Shown: positions 18,244 through 26,906 of the stretch, piece after piece | Layout: each line of letters begins with the position of its first letter | Position numbering within the stretch: the first letter of the stretch is position 1 | Assembly: GCF_026239655.1 (NCBI RefSeq) | Contig: NZ_JAPIVO010000002.1 | Coordinates: 62,001-126,000, forward strand | Length of the DNA: 64,000 nucleotides | Source: Pedobacter sp. MR2016-24 | GTDB taxonomy: Bacteria > Bacteroidota > Bacteroidia > Sphingobacteriales > Sphingobacteriaceae | Reading direction: 5' to 3' | The notes under the pieces: model-generated | Told to the model about the DNA's origin: nothing | Database searches by the model: none | Seen by the model: the letters and a program-made list of their open reading frames with translations, nothing else | Made by a program: the position numbers and the translations under genes

Positions 18244-18789
18244 ATGGCTGAACTAAAATTTTTTACAGAACGCTTGAAGTTAAGATTAGTGGAGATGGCA
18301 GACCTGGAGTCTATTCATATGTTGCACCATCTTGCAGAAACAGATCAATACAATACCTTAGGCATACCTAAAGATTTAGAAGAGACAAATATAATTGTGG
18401 ATGGCTGGATCAATGACCATCAGAAAAAAACGATCAAGAACTACACATTTGCAGTAGAGCTGGAAAAAGGAGGTTTTATTGGACTAATCGCATTGAAGTT
18501 ATCTTCTTTGAAGTTTAACAGTGCCGAGGTATGGTACAAAATCAATGTGGATTACTGGAACCAGGGATATGCTACTGAGGCGATCAGGGCAGTAATCAGG
18601 TTTGGTTTCGACCGCTTGAAACTACACCGTATCGAAGCAGGCTGTGCAGTTGAAAATTTGGCTTCTATACGTGTGCTGGAGAAAGCAGGCATGACGCAGG
18701 AAGGCAGAAAAAGACAGATCCTGCCGTTAAAAACAGGGTGGATGGATAATTTTGAATATGCAATTCTTGATGTGGAGTGGAAAGCATAA
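18244..18789 (+). CDS. GNAT family N-acetyltransferase (RimJ/RimL-like)
   Basis: A 181-aa acetyl-CoA-dependent acetyltransferase. The opening FFTERLKLRLVEMADLESIHML is typical of the Acetyltransf_3/RimJ group. The core strand and acetyl-CoA loop are seen in AEVWYKINVDYWNQGYATEAIRAVIRFGFDRLKLHRIEAGCAVENLASIRVLEKAGMTQEGRKR (Q/RxxGxA-type loop as NQGYAT). Acceptor could be a protein N terminus or a small molecule. Own promoter at 18186-18216; 57 bp before valS. Confidence 0.9.
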   Translation: MAELKFFTERLKLRLVEMADLESIHMLHHLAETDQYNTLGIPKDLEETNIIVDGWINDHQKKTIKNYTFAVELEKGGFIGLIALKLSSLKFNSAEVWYKINVDYWNQGYATEAIRAVIRFGFDRLKLHRIEAGCAVENLASIRVLEKAGMTQEGRKRQILPLKTGWMDNFEYAILDVEWKA

Positions 18790-18810
18790 ATTATTTTCCC
18801 CCAAAAAGCT

Positions 18811-18818
18811 TATTTTTG
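18811..18818 (+). promoter_or_regulatory. -7 element TATTTTTG for valS
   Basis: Matches TAnnTTTG, 28 nt before the valS ATG. No clear -33 motif. Confidence 0.45.
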
Positions 18819-18846
18819 TAATTGAACCCGATACTTTAAAAATATA

Positions 18847-21522
18847 ATGAGCATTTCTACGAAATACGATCCGGCAGCAACCGAAGATAAATGGTACAGC
18901 TACTGGTTATCAAAAAACTTCTTTCATTCTGAACCTGATGAGCGTGAGCCTTATACGATTGTAATCCCTCCGCCAAATGTGACGGGTGTGTTGCACATGG
19001 GACACATGTTAAACAATACGATTCAGGATGTTTTAATCCGTCGCGCCAGGATGCAGGGCAAAAATGCCTGCTGGGTACCGGGAACTGACCATGCGTCAAT
19101 TGCGACAGAGGCGAAGGTCGTAGCCATGTTAAAGGAAAGAGGGATCAGTAAAAAAGACCTGACCAGGGAAGAGTTTCTTGCTTATGCCTGGGAATGGAAA
19201 GAAAAATACGGTGGGATCATTCTTGATCAGTTAAAGAAATTAGGGGCAAGCTGCGATTGGGAACGTACGCGTTTCACTATGGAAGAAGATCTTTCTGATT
19301 CTGTAATTGATAGTTTCATCCACTTATATAAAAAAGGAAGAATTTACCGCGGTATCCGCATGGTAAACTGGGATCCTGCAGGTAAAACGGCCGTTTCCGA
19401 TGAAGAAGTAATCCGTAAGGAAGTAAATCAGAAATTGTATTATATCAAATATGCTATTGCTCCTGCAAATACAGGGAGCGCTGCAGGATATCTGACTATT
19501 GCCACTACACGTCCTGAAACTATTATGGCTGATGCAGCCATCTGTATCAATCCCAATGATGAGCGTTATACACACCTGAAAGGTAAATCTGTGTTTGTAC
19601 CGCTGATCAACAGGGAAATTCCTGTAATTGAGGACGAATATGTAACGATGGATTTCGGTACAGGCTGTCTGAAAGTAACTCCGGCACATGATCTGAACGA
19701 TTATGAACTGGGTGTGAAACATAAATTGCCTGTAATTGATATCTTAAATGATGATGGTACTTTAAATGAACTGGCTGTAATCCTGGTGGGTGAAGACAGG
19801 TTCGTAGCGCGCAAGAAAATTGCTGTGCTGCTGGATGAAGCCGGTCACCTGGATAAGGTAGAAGATTATAAATCTCAGGTAGGTTTCTCTGAGCGTACGG
19901 ATGCGGCTATTGAGCCTAAGTTGTCTATGCAATGGTTCTGTAAGATGGATGAAATGGCAAAACCTGCACTGGAAGATGTGCTGAATGGTGATGTGAAACT
20001 GATTCCGGAAAAGTTTATGAATACCTACCGTCACTGGATGGAAAACGTGCGCGACTGGAATATTAGTCGCCAGCTCTGGTGGGGCCAGCAAATCCCTGCC
20101 TGGTATGATGATAAAAACAATTGGGTAGTCGCAAAAACGAAAGACGAAGCTTTAGAAGAATTTCTGAAACTGAAAGATATTGATGGTAATTTTACGGAAG
20201 AAGAAGCGAATGGCTTTAAACACCAACTGGCTCCTTTCATCAGGCAGGATGAAGATGTAATGGATACCTGGTTCTCTTCATGGTTATGGCCAATATCTGT
20301 ATTCGATGGTTTGAAGAACCCGGGCAATAAAGATATCAACTATTATTACCCGACAAACGACCTGGTTACGGCTCCTGAAATCCTATTCTTCTGGGTAGCG
20401 CGTATGATTATGGCAGGACACGAGTTTATGGGCAAAAAGCCTTTCACGAATGTATATCTGACCGGTATTGTACGCGATAAACTGGGTCGCAAAATGTCTA
20501 AATCACTGGGCAACTCTCCTGACCCGATTGGCCTGATCGAAAAATATGGTGCTGACGGCGTGAGGGTAGGTATGCTGCTTTGCTCTCCTGCAGGAAACGA
20601 CCTGATGTTTGACGAAAGTTACTGTGAGCAGGGCCGGAATTTCGCCAGTAAAATATGGAATGCCTTCCGCCTGGTAAAAGGATGGGAGGTGGATGATACG
20701 CTGGCTAATCCTAATGAGCAAGCTATTTTATGGTTTGAGAACCGTTTCAATGAGGCATTGGCGGAGATCGAAGATAACTTTAAGCAATACCGTTTATCGG
20801 AAGCGCTGATGACTACCTACAAATTGGTATGGGATGATTTCTGTGCATGGTACCTGGAAATGGTGAAACCTGCTTATCAGCATCCTATTGATCCTGCTTC
20901 CCTGAAAGCAACGGTAGGCTTCTTTGAAAAAATCCTGAGTCTGCTGCACCCTTTTATGCCTTTCCTTACGGAAGAGCTTTGGCATGATGAATTGTTCGGG
21001 GAGAAAGGTGAAATGGATTGTATTATCGTCGCACCTTATCCTGTAGTAGGGGATGCAGATACGGTGTTGTTAAAAGATGTGGAAATAGTGAAAGGGATTG
21101 TTGCTGAAGTTCGGAATATCCGTAATACTAAACAAATCTCTCCGAAGGAAGGATTGCCTTTGAGTATTAAGGTGAATTCAGCAATAGCTTACGACAAATG
21201 GCGTACGATCATATCGAAACTGGCGAATGTTACCGGGATTGATATCGTGAGTGATAAGGTATCTGGTGCGTCAGCTTTCATGGTGGGTAAGGACGAATTC
21301 TTTATTCAGCTGAATGAAACGATTGATGTAGAGGCGGAGAAGATACGCTTGAATGCTGATCTGGTTTATCTGCAGGGTTTCCTGAAGGCAGTAGATGCGA
21401 AATTGGGTAATGAAAGGTTTGTGCAGAACGCTAAACCAGAAATTATTCAAAATGAGCGCAATAAGAAAGCTGATGCTGAAGGGAAGATGAAGATTATCCT
21501 GGAGTCTTTACAAGCTTTGTAA
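18847..21522 (+). CDS. valS: Valine--tRNA ligase
   Basis: Class I aminoacyl-tRNA synthetase charging tRNA-Val, 891 aa, normal for the family. HIGH motif as HMGH (residues 50-53 in PPPNVTGVLHMGHMLNNT), KMSKS at 549-553 (GRKMSKSLGNSPDP), the editing domain with TTRPETIMADAAI and GTGCLKVTPAHD, the tRNA-contacting WNISRQLWWGQQIPAW, the anticodon-binding helical domain, and a C-terminal coiled-coil arm (from about 820: FIQLNETIDVEAEKIRL). Complete. It is followed at once by an unusually long inverted repeat whose left arm overlaps the end of the stop codon. Confidence 0.98.
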   Translation: MSISTKYDPAATEDKWYSYWLSKNFFHSEPDEREPYTIVIPPPNVTGVLHMGHMLNNTIQDVLIRRARMQGKNACWVPGTDHASIATEAKVVAMLKERGISKKDLTREEFLAYAWEWKEKYGGIILDQLKKLGASCDWERTRFTMEEDLSDSVIDSFIHLYKKGRIYRGIRMVNWDPAGKTAVSDEEVIRKEVNQKLYYIKYAIAPANTGSAAGYLTIATTRPETIMADAAICINPNDERYTHLKGKSVFVPLINREIPVIEDEYVTMDFGTGCLKVTPAHDLNDYELGVKHKLPVIDILNDDGTLNELAVILVGEDRFVARKKIAVLLDEAGHLDKVEDYKSQVGFSERTDAAIEPKLSMQWFCKMDEMAKPALEDVLNGDVKLIPEKFMNTYRHWMENVRDWNISRQLWWGQQIPAWYDDKNNWVVAKTKDEALEEFLKLKDIDGNFTEEEANGFKHQLAPFIRQDEDVMDTWFSSWLWPISVFDGLKNPGNKDINYYYPTNDLVTAPEILFFWVARMIMAGHEFMGKKPFTNVYLTGIVRDKLGRKMSKSLGNSPDPIGLIEKYGADGVRVGMLLCSPAGNDLMFDESYCEQGRNFASKIWNAFRLVKGWEVDDTLANPNEQAILWFENRFNEALAEIEDNFKQYRLSEALMTTYKLVWDDFCAWYLEMVKPAYQHPIDPASLKATVGFFEKILSLLHPFMPFLTEELWHDELFGEKGEMDCIIVAPYPVVGDADTVLLKDVEIVKGIVAEVRNIRNTKQISPKEGLPLSIKVNSAIAYDKWRTIISKLANVTGIDIVSDKVSGASAFMVGKDEFFIQLNETIDVEAEKIRLNADLVYLQGFLKAVDAKLGNERFVQNAKPEIIQNERNKKADAEGKMKIILESLQAL

Positions 21523-21610
21523 AAAAACGGGGAGAGGGGTATGCTGTCTGGAATATTCGCCTGAAGGGGCGAACAATCCTAGGACAGCATACCCCTCTCC
21601 CCGTTTTTTT
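21521..21610. terminator. Very long perfect inverted repeat after valS (28-bp arms)
   Basis: Arms 21521-21548 and 21583-21610 are perfectly complementary over 28 bp; the 34-nt loop holds a further stem (TTCGCC with GGCGAA around 21556-21573). The outer ends are A7 and T7 runs, so each strand has GC-rich stem plus U-run and would terminate in both directions. The A-run begins inside the valS stop codon (TAA at 21520-21522). Far longer than an ordinary terminator; could also be a mobile or RNA-structured element. Confidence 0.85.
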
Positions 21611-22102
21611 CGTACTCACATGTGTATCCACGGCCCGGGATGATGCAACATATCCAGTTTCAGATAAGGCTTTTAGGGGAGGGTGCGTCCGGTATGGCGC
21701 ATATTAGTATAGCGGTATATAATTGTTGGTATCAAAATGTGTAGGTATTTTGATCTATAGAGGTAACGGTATATAGGTGTGCAGATATATAGACGTAAAG
21801 ATGTATAGGTATATATATGTTAATTGTTCTGTCTAGGAGATGTGCATATGGAATCATTATTTACCTTAATCGTGGGTTGGTGTAGGGGCGTTTTAATGAA
21901 GGTTTTTATGATTGATTTGCTAGGTTGATTTTGAGCTGTATCTGGTTGCAGTCTGTAGGTAGGAGATAACGTGAGTTAGTGGTTTAAGAAAATAAATTAT
22001 TGCTGTAGACAGGCATTCCAAGGTTCCTTCAAAGCTTGGGCAGCCTGGAAACAGCATCATTTATTTTACAGATCAGGATGAACTTATAGAATATGAAGCG
22101 AT
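21611..22102. other. 490-bp gene-free region with degenerate TATAGGTA-like repeats
   Basis: No supported gene on either strand. Between about 21705 and 21825 the sequence is a degenerate array of TATAG(N)GTA-like words (for example near 21713, 21752, 21771, 21787 and 21809) in a purine/thymine-rich context without coding signal. A G-rich segment (21674-21700) precedes it. The right part (21840-22090) is T/G-rich and featureless. Origin unclear. Confidence 0.55.
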
Positions 22103-22564
22103 TTAAAGATCTGCGTACAGCGGCAACTCTTCGAAGAACAGGAAACTGGAAGCAAGGTGATCAATCTGAGCATAACAATGTACCAAACCATTGGTTACCA
22201 CCAACCACTTTGCTTTGTGTACAGAATTGTATCTGGATGCCTGGTCGAACACCGCCTGAGACATCTTTACTGACGGTGCTTTGCACTCGATCACCATGAT
22301 GCGCTGTCCTGAGGTATTGAAGATGACGATATCTGTACGCTTCTGCCGGTCGTTTAAATTGAGACCTGCTTCAATCTGGATGAGTGACTTCGGAAATTTC
22401 TTTTCTTTAATCAGGTAGTGGATAAAGTGTTGCCTTACCCACTCTTCGGGAGTTAATACCAGGTGTTTCTTTCTTACTTCATCAAAGATAAAGTACTGCT
22501 CTGCTTTCATGGTTATTTTGAAAGGGTGATGCGGTAGATTGAGTGCTGTGGGTATAAAAGCCAT
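22103..22564 (-). CDS. HsdR-N-type (PD-(D/E)XK) nuclease-fold protein
   Basis: A 153-aa protein matching the type I restriction enzyme R N-terminal domain seen as small solo proteins in Bacteroidota (HSDR_N_2). The PD-(D/E)XK-like core is visible: Asp78 in KRTDIVIF, Glu93-x-Lys95 in MVIECKAP, and a QxxxY motif (Gln108, Tyr112 in QASRYN). No methylase or specificity gene lies nearby, so it is not part of a classical type I system here; role unknown (repair or DNA metabolism possible). It is divergent from holA with overlapping promoter space. A -7 element lies 5 nt before its ATG. Confidence 0.85.
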   Translation of the reverse strand: MAFIPTALNLPHHPFKITMKAEQYFIFDEVRKKHLVLTPEEWVRQHFIHYLIKEKKFPKSLIQIEAGLNLNDRQKRTDIVIFNTSGQRIMVIECKAPSVKMSQAVFDQASRYNSVHKAKWLVVTNGLVHCYAQIDHLASSFLFFEELPLYADL

Positions 22565-22569
22565 TTGTG

Positions 22570-22577
22570 CAAAAATA
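22570..22577 (-). promoter_or_regulatory. -7 element TATTTTTG for the HsdR-N-type gene
   Basis: Reads TATTTTTG on the minus strand, 5 nt before the ATG at 22564; implies a leaderless or almost leaderless transcript. No -33 element evident. Confidence 0.5.
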
Positions 22578-22603
22578 ACCTTTAATAATTAGTTTTTAGC
22601 CGT

Positions 22604-22611
22604 TACATTTG
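22604..22611 (+). promoter_or_regulatory. -7 element TACATTTG for holA
   Basis: Matches TAnnTTTG and ends 9 nt before the ATG at 22621. It covers the TTG triplet at 22609 that could be read as an earlier start, so the ATG is preferred. Confidence 0.55.
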
Positions 22612-22620
22612 GATAATTAT

Positions 22621-23646
22621 ATGAGTGCTTCCGATATTATAAAAGACATTAAAGCGAGAAAGTTTAAGCCAGTTTATCTCTTGCATGGCGAAGAACCTTA
22701 TTATATTGATCAGATTATCCATTACATGGAACAACATGTGCTGAGCGATATGGAAAAGGGCTTTAATCAGACGGTATTATATGGCAAGGATACGGATATG
22801 GCTACGATCTTAAATGCGGCGAAGCGCTATCCGATGATGTCAGATTATCAGCTGATCGTGGTGAAGGAAGCGCAGGATCTTAAATGGGCTAAAGAAACGG
22901 AGGGGAGTAGTAAGGAAGCTGAGTTTGTTCAGGCTTATTTTGAGAAACCACTGCAAAGCACTATTCTGGTGCTGGGTTATAAATATGCAAATTTTGATAA
23001 GCGGAAGAAGATCTTTAAGTCCATTACTAAAAGCGGGCTTGTATTTCAGTCAGATCCGGTAAGAGATTATAAACTGGCGGGATGGATTGAGGATCTGGTG
23101 AAAGAAAAAGGAGCAAAAATTGCACCGCAGGCAGCAGCACTGATGGCAGAATATCTTGGAACGGACCTTTCCAAGATCTCGAATGAGCTGGAGAAGCTGA
23201 TGCTGAACGTGAGTAAGGAAACTACTATTGATACGGATCATATTCAGAAAAATATAGGCATCAGTAAGGAGTATAATGTTTTTGAATTGCAAAAGGCACT
23301 GGCGTCAAGGAATGTGCTGAAGGCCAATCAGATTGTTAATTATTTTGCTGATAATCCCAAAGCAAATCCGATGGTGATGGTGATGGCGAATCTGAATGCT
23401 TATTTCACCAAAATCCTGAAGTATCATTATCTGCAGCATAAAGGAGACGCAGCAAGAGAGCTGGGGGTAAATCCTTATTTTGTGAAGGACTATGAAGCTG
23501 CAGCAAGAAGTTATCCTATCAACAAGACCTTTGATATTATCAGTTTATTAAGGGAATATGACCTTAAAAGTAAAGGAGTGGATAGCACGGGAAATGTGAC
23601 CGATGGAGAGTTGTTGAAAGAATTGATGTTCAAAGTATTACACTAA
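22621..23646 (+). CDS. holA: DNA polymerase III subunit delta
   Basis: Clamp-loader delta subunit, which opens the beta sliding clamp during replication; 341 aa, normal size. Recognised by ASDIIKDIKARKFKPVYLLHGEEPYYIDQIIHYME at the N terminus, YPMMSDYQLIVVKEAQDL, the FDKRKKIFK stretch, LAGWIEDLVKEKGAKIAPQAAALMAEYLGTDLSKISNELEKL, ISKEYNVFELQKAL and the C-terminal collar domain. The TTG at 22609 lies inside the promoter element, so translation is placed at ATG 22621. Convergent with the next gene, 10 bp apart. Confidence 0.93.
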   Translation: MSASDIIKDIKARKFKPVYLLHGEEPYYIDQIIHYMEQHVLSDMEKGFNQTVLYGKDTDMATILNAAKRYPMMSDYQLIVVKEAQDLKWAKETEGSSKEAEFVQAYFEKPLQSTILVLGYKYANFDKRKKIFKSITKSGLVFQSDPVRDYKLAGWIEDLVKEKGAKIAPQAAALMAEYLGTDLSKISNELEKLMLNVSKETTIDTDHIQKNIGISKEYNVFELQKALASRNVLKANQIVNYFADNPKANPMVMVMANLNAYFTKILKYHYLQHKGDAARELGVNPYFVKDYEAAARSYPINKTFDIISLLREYDLKSKGVDSTGNVTDGELLKELMFKVLH

Positions 23647-23656
23647 TCTCTTTCCG

Positions 23657-24082
23657 TTAGCTTTCCAGGAAGGCGATGATATGTGTCAGCGCCAGAAGCA
23701 GGCATAGCGGACTATATAATCGCGTATCCATCTTTGCAAACCGGGATTCCCTGTATTTCTTTGACAAGCCAATATACCTGAAATCGCCTATGCCCCGCAT
23801 CAGAAAAATGATACAGATGATGAGGACACCATAACGCACATATTCGAGGTCGATATAAAGATGCAGCCAGTGGCGATGTGCGAGATCTATCGCCGCAAAA
23901 AACAGCATACCGATTGCGACAGATACGGTAACTTCCATCGAAGGAATAAACAGATACCTTCCGTTTCCATAAGTAGGAATGACTACATCTTTCCAGGCAG
24001 TGCCGCCAAATGCCCAATAAAAATGAAGTCCGGCCAGCAGCAGAAATACTATAATATTGATAATGGTTAAAAAGGTGATCAT
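23657..24082 (-). CDS. DUF3995 family membrane protein
   Basis: A 141-aa protein with four predicted membrane segments (starting near residues 2, 51, 85 and 122) and the family signature near the first helix (GLHFYWAFGGTAWKDVVIPTYG) plus RGIGDFRYIGL. Members of DUF3995 are small integral membrane proteins without assigned function. Single leftward gene. Confidence 0.82.
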   Translation of the reverse strand: MITFLTIINIIVFLLLAGLHFYWAFGGTAWKDVVIPTYGNGRYLFIPSMEVTVSVAIGMLFFAAIDLAHRHWLHLYIDLEYVRYGVLIICIIFLMRGIGDFRYIGLSKKYRESRFAKMDTRLYSPLCLLLALTHIIAFLES

Positions 24083-24214
24083 AAAAGAACGAGCAATTGG
24101 ATTTGGTTAGCCATTAAATATAGTTAAAATGTTTAAAAAGAAGATGTTGAGTTCTTTCTTTTTGCGGAAAATGGTCATTTGAATTTATTTAAGCTCTTAT
24201 TGTTCCCCTTTTGT

Positions 24215-24222
24215 TAATTTTG
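24215..24222 (+). promoter_or_regulatory. -7 element TAATTTTG for the EVE gene
   Basis: Matches TAnnTTTG, about 70 nt before the ATG; no spaced -33 element. Confidence 0.35.
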
Positions 24223-24291
24223 GATCCGAAAGTCAGGTATATGTTTATTACATCGCTGATATCTGTCTTCATACATAAATTATTTACATAG

Positions 24292-24696
24292 ATGAACTAC
24301 TTCTTAGTCAAGTCAGAACCATTTAAATATAGCTGGGAACAGTTTAACAAAGACGGACGTACTTTTTGGGACGGTGTACGCAATTATCAGGCACGCAATA
24401 ATATGAAATTGATGAAGGAGGGCGATCTTGTCCTGTTTTATCATAGCAATGAAGGAAAACATGTGGTGGGCGTTGCAAAAGTGGTGAGAGAGTTTTATCA
24501 GGATCCAACTACAGATGACACCAATTGGGTAGTAGTTGATCTGTCTCCTGTGGAGACGCTAAAAAATCCGGTTACCCTGGAGCAGGTTAAAGCAGAGGAA
24601 AGCCTGAAAGATATTTCATTGGTCAAACAAGGCCGCTTATCTGTGATGCAGCTCAAGGCAACAGAATTTGATAAGATCCTGGAGATGGGCAGCTAA
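24292..24696 (+). CDS. EVE domain protein
   Basis: A 134-aa protein that is essentially one EVE (PUA-like) domain: NYFLVKSEPFKYSWEQF, TFWDGVRNYQARNNMKLMKEGDLVLFYHSN, VVGVAKVVREFYQDPT and WVVVDLSPVETLKNPVTLEQVK. EVE domains belong to the PUA-like fold that reads modified bases in DNA or RNA; free-standing bacterial EVE proteins are widespread and their ligand is mostly unproven. Full length, with a terminator at 24727-24764. Confidence 0.92.
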   Translation: MNYFLVKSEPFKYSWEQFNKDGRTFWDGVRNYQARNNMKLMKEGDLVLFYHSNEGKHVVGVAKVVREFYQDPTTDDTNWVVVDLSPVETLKNPVTLEQVKAEESLKDISLVKQGRLSVMQLKATEFDKILEMGS

Positions 24697-24726
24697 TAGC
24701 TGTCAGGATTGTAATCCAAAACAGGG

Positions 24727-24764
24727 ACTAACAACAGGAATTTAAGATCTCTCCTGTTGTTAGT
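24727..24764. terminator. Hairpin terminator between the EVE and thioesterase genes
   Basis: Arms 24727-24739 and 24752-24764 form a perfect 13-bp stem with a 12-nt loop between two convergent genes. Confidence 0.8.
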
Positions 24765-24798
24765 ATAATATTGTTTATGCCTTGAAAAACAATGTGGT

Positions 24799-25326
24799 TT
24801 ATGCCTGGTCTTTAAAAAACAGGGCTTTTAATTCGATCGCATCATTTGCGTCCATTTTTCCGGCAAGAATCAAACGCAGTTGTCTTCTCCTTAATGCGCC
24901 TGCAAATAATTCAATCTCATCTTCCGTTTCCGGTAATAATTCAGGAACCGGAATAGTTCTGCCGCTCTGGTCTACCGCTACAAAAGTATAGTAAGCCTCA
25001 TTAGATTTTACGCGACTCCCCGAGGGGATATTCTCCGCCCACACATCCAGGCGTACTTCCACTGAAGTATGAAAAGCACGGGTTACTTTAGCCTCTATGG
25101 TAATTACATCCCCTAGTTTAATGGGCTGCTGAAAAGATACGTTATCTACTGAAGCCGTTACAACTATTCTGTTGCAGTGTTTTTGTGCTGAAATCGCAGC
25201 AGCTATATCCATCCAGTGCAATAACCTGCCACCCATTAAATTATTTAATGTATTGGTGTCGTTTGGCAGGACCAGTTCATTCATGATGGTGAATGAATTT
25301 TTAGGATTTTTGGCTTTTATACTCAT
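24799..25326 (-). CDS. Acyl-CoA thioesterase (hotdog fold)
   Basis: A 175-aa cytoplasmic thioesterase of the YciA/BACH-like type that hydrolyses acyl-CoA. Motifs: NTLNNLMGGRLLHWMDIAAAISAQKHC (the N-x-x-GG-x-LL-x-W-MD signature with catalytic-region Asp), TASVDNVSFQQPIKLGD, and the late strand EAYYTFVAVDQSGRTIPVP, followed by an Arg-rich tail. An ATG at 25362 would add 12 residues; the one at 25326 sits 8 nt after a -7 element and starts a normal N terminus, so it is preferred. A second related thioesterase is at 38571-39134. Confidence 0.88.
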   Translation of the reverse strand: MSIKAKNPKNSFTIMNELVLPNDTNTLNNLMGGRLLHWMDIAAAISAQKHCNRIVVTASVDNVSFQQPIKLGDVITIEAKVTRAFHTSVEVRLDVWAENIPSGSRVKSNEAYYTFVAVDQSGRTIPVPELLPETEDEIELFAGALRRRQLRLILAGKMDANDAIELKALFFKDQA

Positions 25327-25334
25327 AATTAGGG

Positions 25335-25342
25335 CAAAAGTA
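25335..25342 (-). promoter_or_regulatory. -7 element TACTTTTG for the thioesterase gene
   Basis: Minus-strand TACTTTTG, 8 nt before the ATG at 25326. It decides against the upstream ATG at 25362, which would lie before the promoter. Confidence 0.55.
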
Positions 25343-25405
25343 AACAAAATGTAGGGAATCATGTTATGCTAATGTTTTAACAACAATCAAACACATACCC
25401 ACTTC

Positions 25406-26893
25406 ATGATCAATCAAACACTAATTCAATATTTTCATTGGTATTATAACGACGAACAAAAACTATGGCAGAAAGCAGCGGCTGAAGCCAAAAATCTTCA
25501 GGATATAGGTATAACCGGCGTATGGTTTCCGCCGGCTTATAAATCTACTGAAGGGGATGATTCTACGGGCTATGACTGTTATGATCTTTATGACCTGGGG
25601 GAATTTGATCAGAAGAACAGTGTGGCCACTAAATACGGGACTAAGGAAGAGTACCTGCAGGCGATAAAGGCTTTGCATGAGCATGAAGTCATGGTGCTTG
25701 CTGATGTGGTGTTTAACCATAAAGCCGGGGGCGATGAGCTGGAAAAAGTGCCGGTGAGAAGGGTAGATGCAGACAACAGGGCAGAATTCACTTCTGATGT
25801 TTTTGAGATTGAGGCCTGGACAAAATTCACTTTCCCTGGCAGGCAAGGAAAATATTCTGAGTTCATATGGGATAAAAGTTGTTTCAGTGGAATTGACTGG
25901 GCGGAAGATTTGAAGGAAACGGCCATATTTTCTATCCAAAATGAATACGGAGAAGGCTGGGAAGATGTACCATCTGAAGAAATGGGTAACTACGATTACC
26001 TGATGTTTAATGATGTGGAATTTAGAAATAAAGCGGTAAGGGAAGAATTGAAGAGATGGGGAGAGTGGTATTACGAAACCTGCGGGATGGATGGATTCCG
26101 ACTGGATGCGGTGAAACATATTGCGCCGGACTTTCTGAACGAATGGCTGGACCATATGAATGCGAAATTCAATAAGGAGTTTTTCATAGTAGGAGAGAAC
26201 TGGGTGCTGGATGACGTCGCAAACCTGCGTAGTTATATTGACATCACGGAAGGCAGAATGCAATTATTTGATTCGATGCTGCACCATAATTTCTATCAGG
26301 CGAGCAAACAGGGAAGCGATTATGATATGGGATCCATATTTAAAGATACGCTTGTTGAATCTCATCCGCATCTTTCCATCACATTTGTGGATAATCATGA
26401 TTCACAGCCGCTTCAATCGTTAGAGGCTTATGTGGACTTTTGGTTCCGTCCGCTTGCTAATGCCATGATATTGCTGAGGGAGCAGGGAATACCTTGTATT
26501 TTTTATTCTGATTTGTATGGTGCTAAATATAAGGATACGGATAGTGAAGGGAATGAGACAGATGTAGAGCTGGTGAGCATAGACAGCTTGCCCGAAATGA
26601 TTAAGATCCGCCGCGATCTGGCACATGGCTTTCAGCGGGAATATCTGGAACATTCAAACTGTATAGGCTGGACGAGAGAAGGGGATGAAGAACATGAAAA
26701 TTCGGGAGTTGCGGTAGTATTAAGCAACGGAGAAGAAGGAAACAAGAATATGGAAATAGGAAAGGGACACGCAGGCAGTATATTTATAGATGCCATTGGC
26801 GGAAGGGAAGAAGAAGTTACCGTAAATGAAGAGGGATGGGCAGAATTTTTCTGTAATGCAGGCAGTGTTTCTGTGTGGATTAAAAAGAATTAA
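25406..26893 (+). CDS. Cytoplasmic alpha-amylase, GH13
   Basis: A 495-aa glycoside hydrolase acting on alpha-1,4-glucan. Motifs of GH13 in order: conserved region I DVVFNH (about 100-105), region II GFRLDAVKH with nucleophile Asp234, region III GENW with acid/base Glu264, and region IV FVDNHD with Asp332. The start MINQTLIQYFHWYYNDEQKLW and the GVWFPPAYK ... DSTGYDCYDLYDLGEF block are typical of the intracellular AmyA/liquefying-type subgroup. There is no signal peptide, so it should degrade intracellular glucan or imported dextrin. Single gene; no clear promoter match seen. Confidence 0.94.
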   Translation: MINQTLIQYFHWYYNDEQKLWQKAAAEAKNLQDIGITGVWFPPAYKSTEGDDSTGYDCYDLYDLGEFDQKNSVATKYGTKEEYLQAIKALHEHEVMVLADVVFNHKAGGDELEKVPVRRVDADNRAEFTSDVFEIEAWTKFTFPGRQGKYSEFIWDKSCFSGIDWAEDLKETAIFSIQNEYGEGWEDVPSEEMGNYDYLMFNDVEFRNKAVREELKRWGEWYYETCGMDGFRLDAVKHIAPDFLNEWLDHMNAKFNKEFFIVGENWVLDDVANLRSYIDITEGRMQLFDSMLHHNFYQASKQGSDYDMGSIFKDTLVESHPHLSITFVDNHDSQPLQSLEAYVDFWFRPLANAMILLREQGIPCIFYSDLYGAKYKDTDSEGNETDVELVSIDSLPEMIKIRRDLAHGFQREYLEHSNCIGWTREGDEEHENSGVAVVLSNGEEGNKNMEIGKGHAGSIFIDAIGGREEEVTVNEEGWAEFFCNAGSVSVWIKKN

Positions 26894-26906
26894 GCTCTTT
26901 AGCTAA

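Noticed and set aside
22103..22564. Type I restriction-modification system
   Set aside because: Only an HsdR-N-like domain is present; no HsdM or HsdS in the window.
22609..22620. TTG start of holA four codons upstream
   Set aside because: It lies within a -7 promoter element; ATG 22621 is better.
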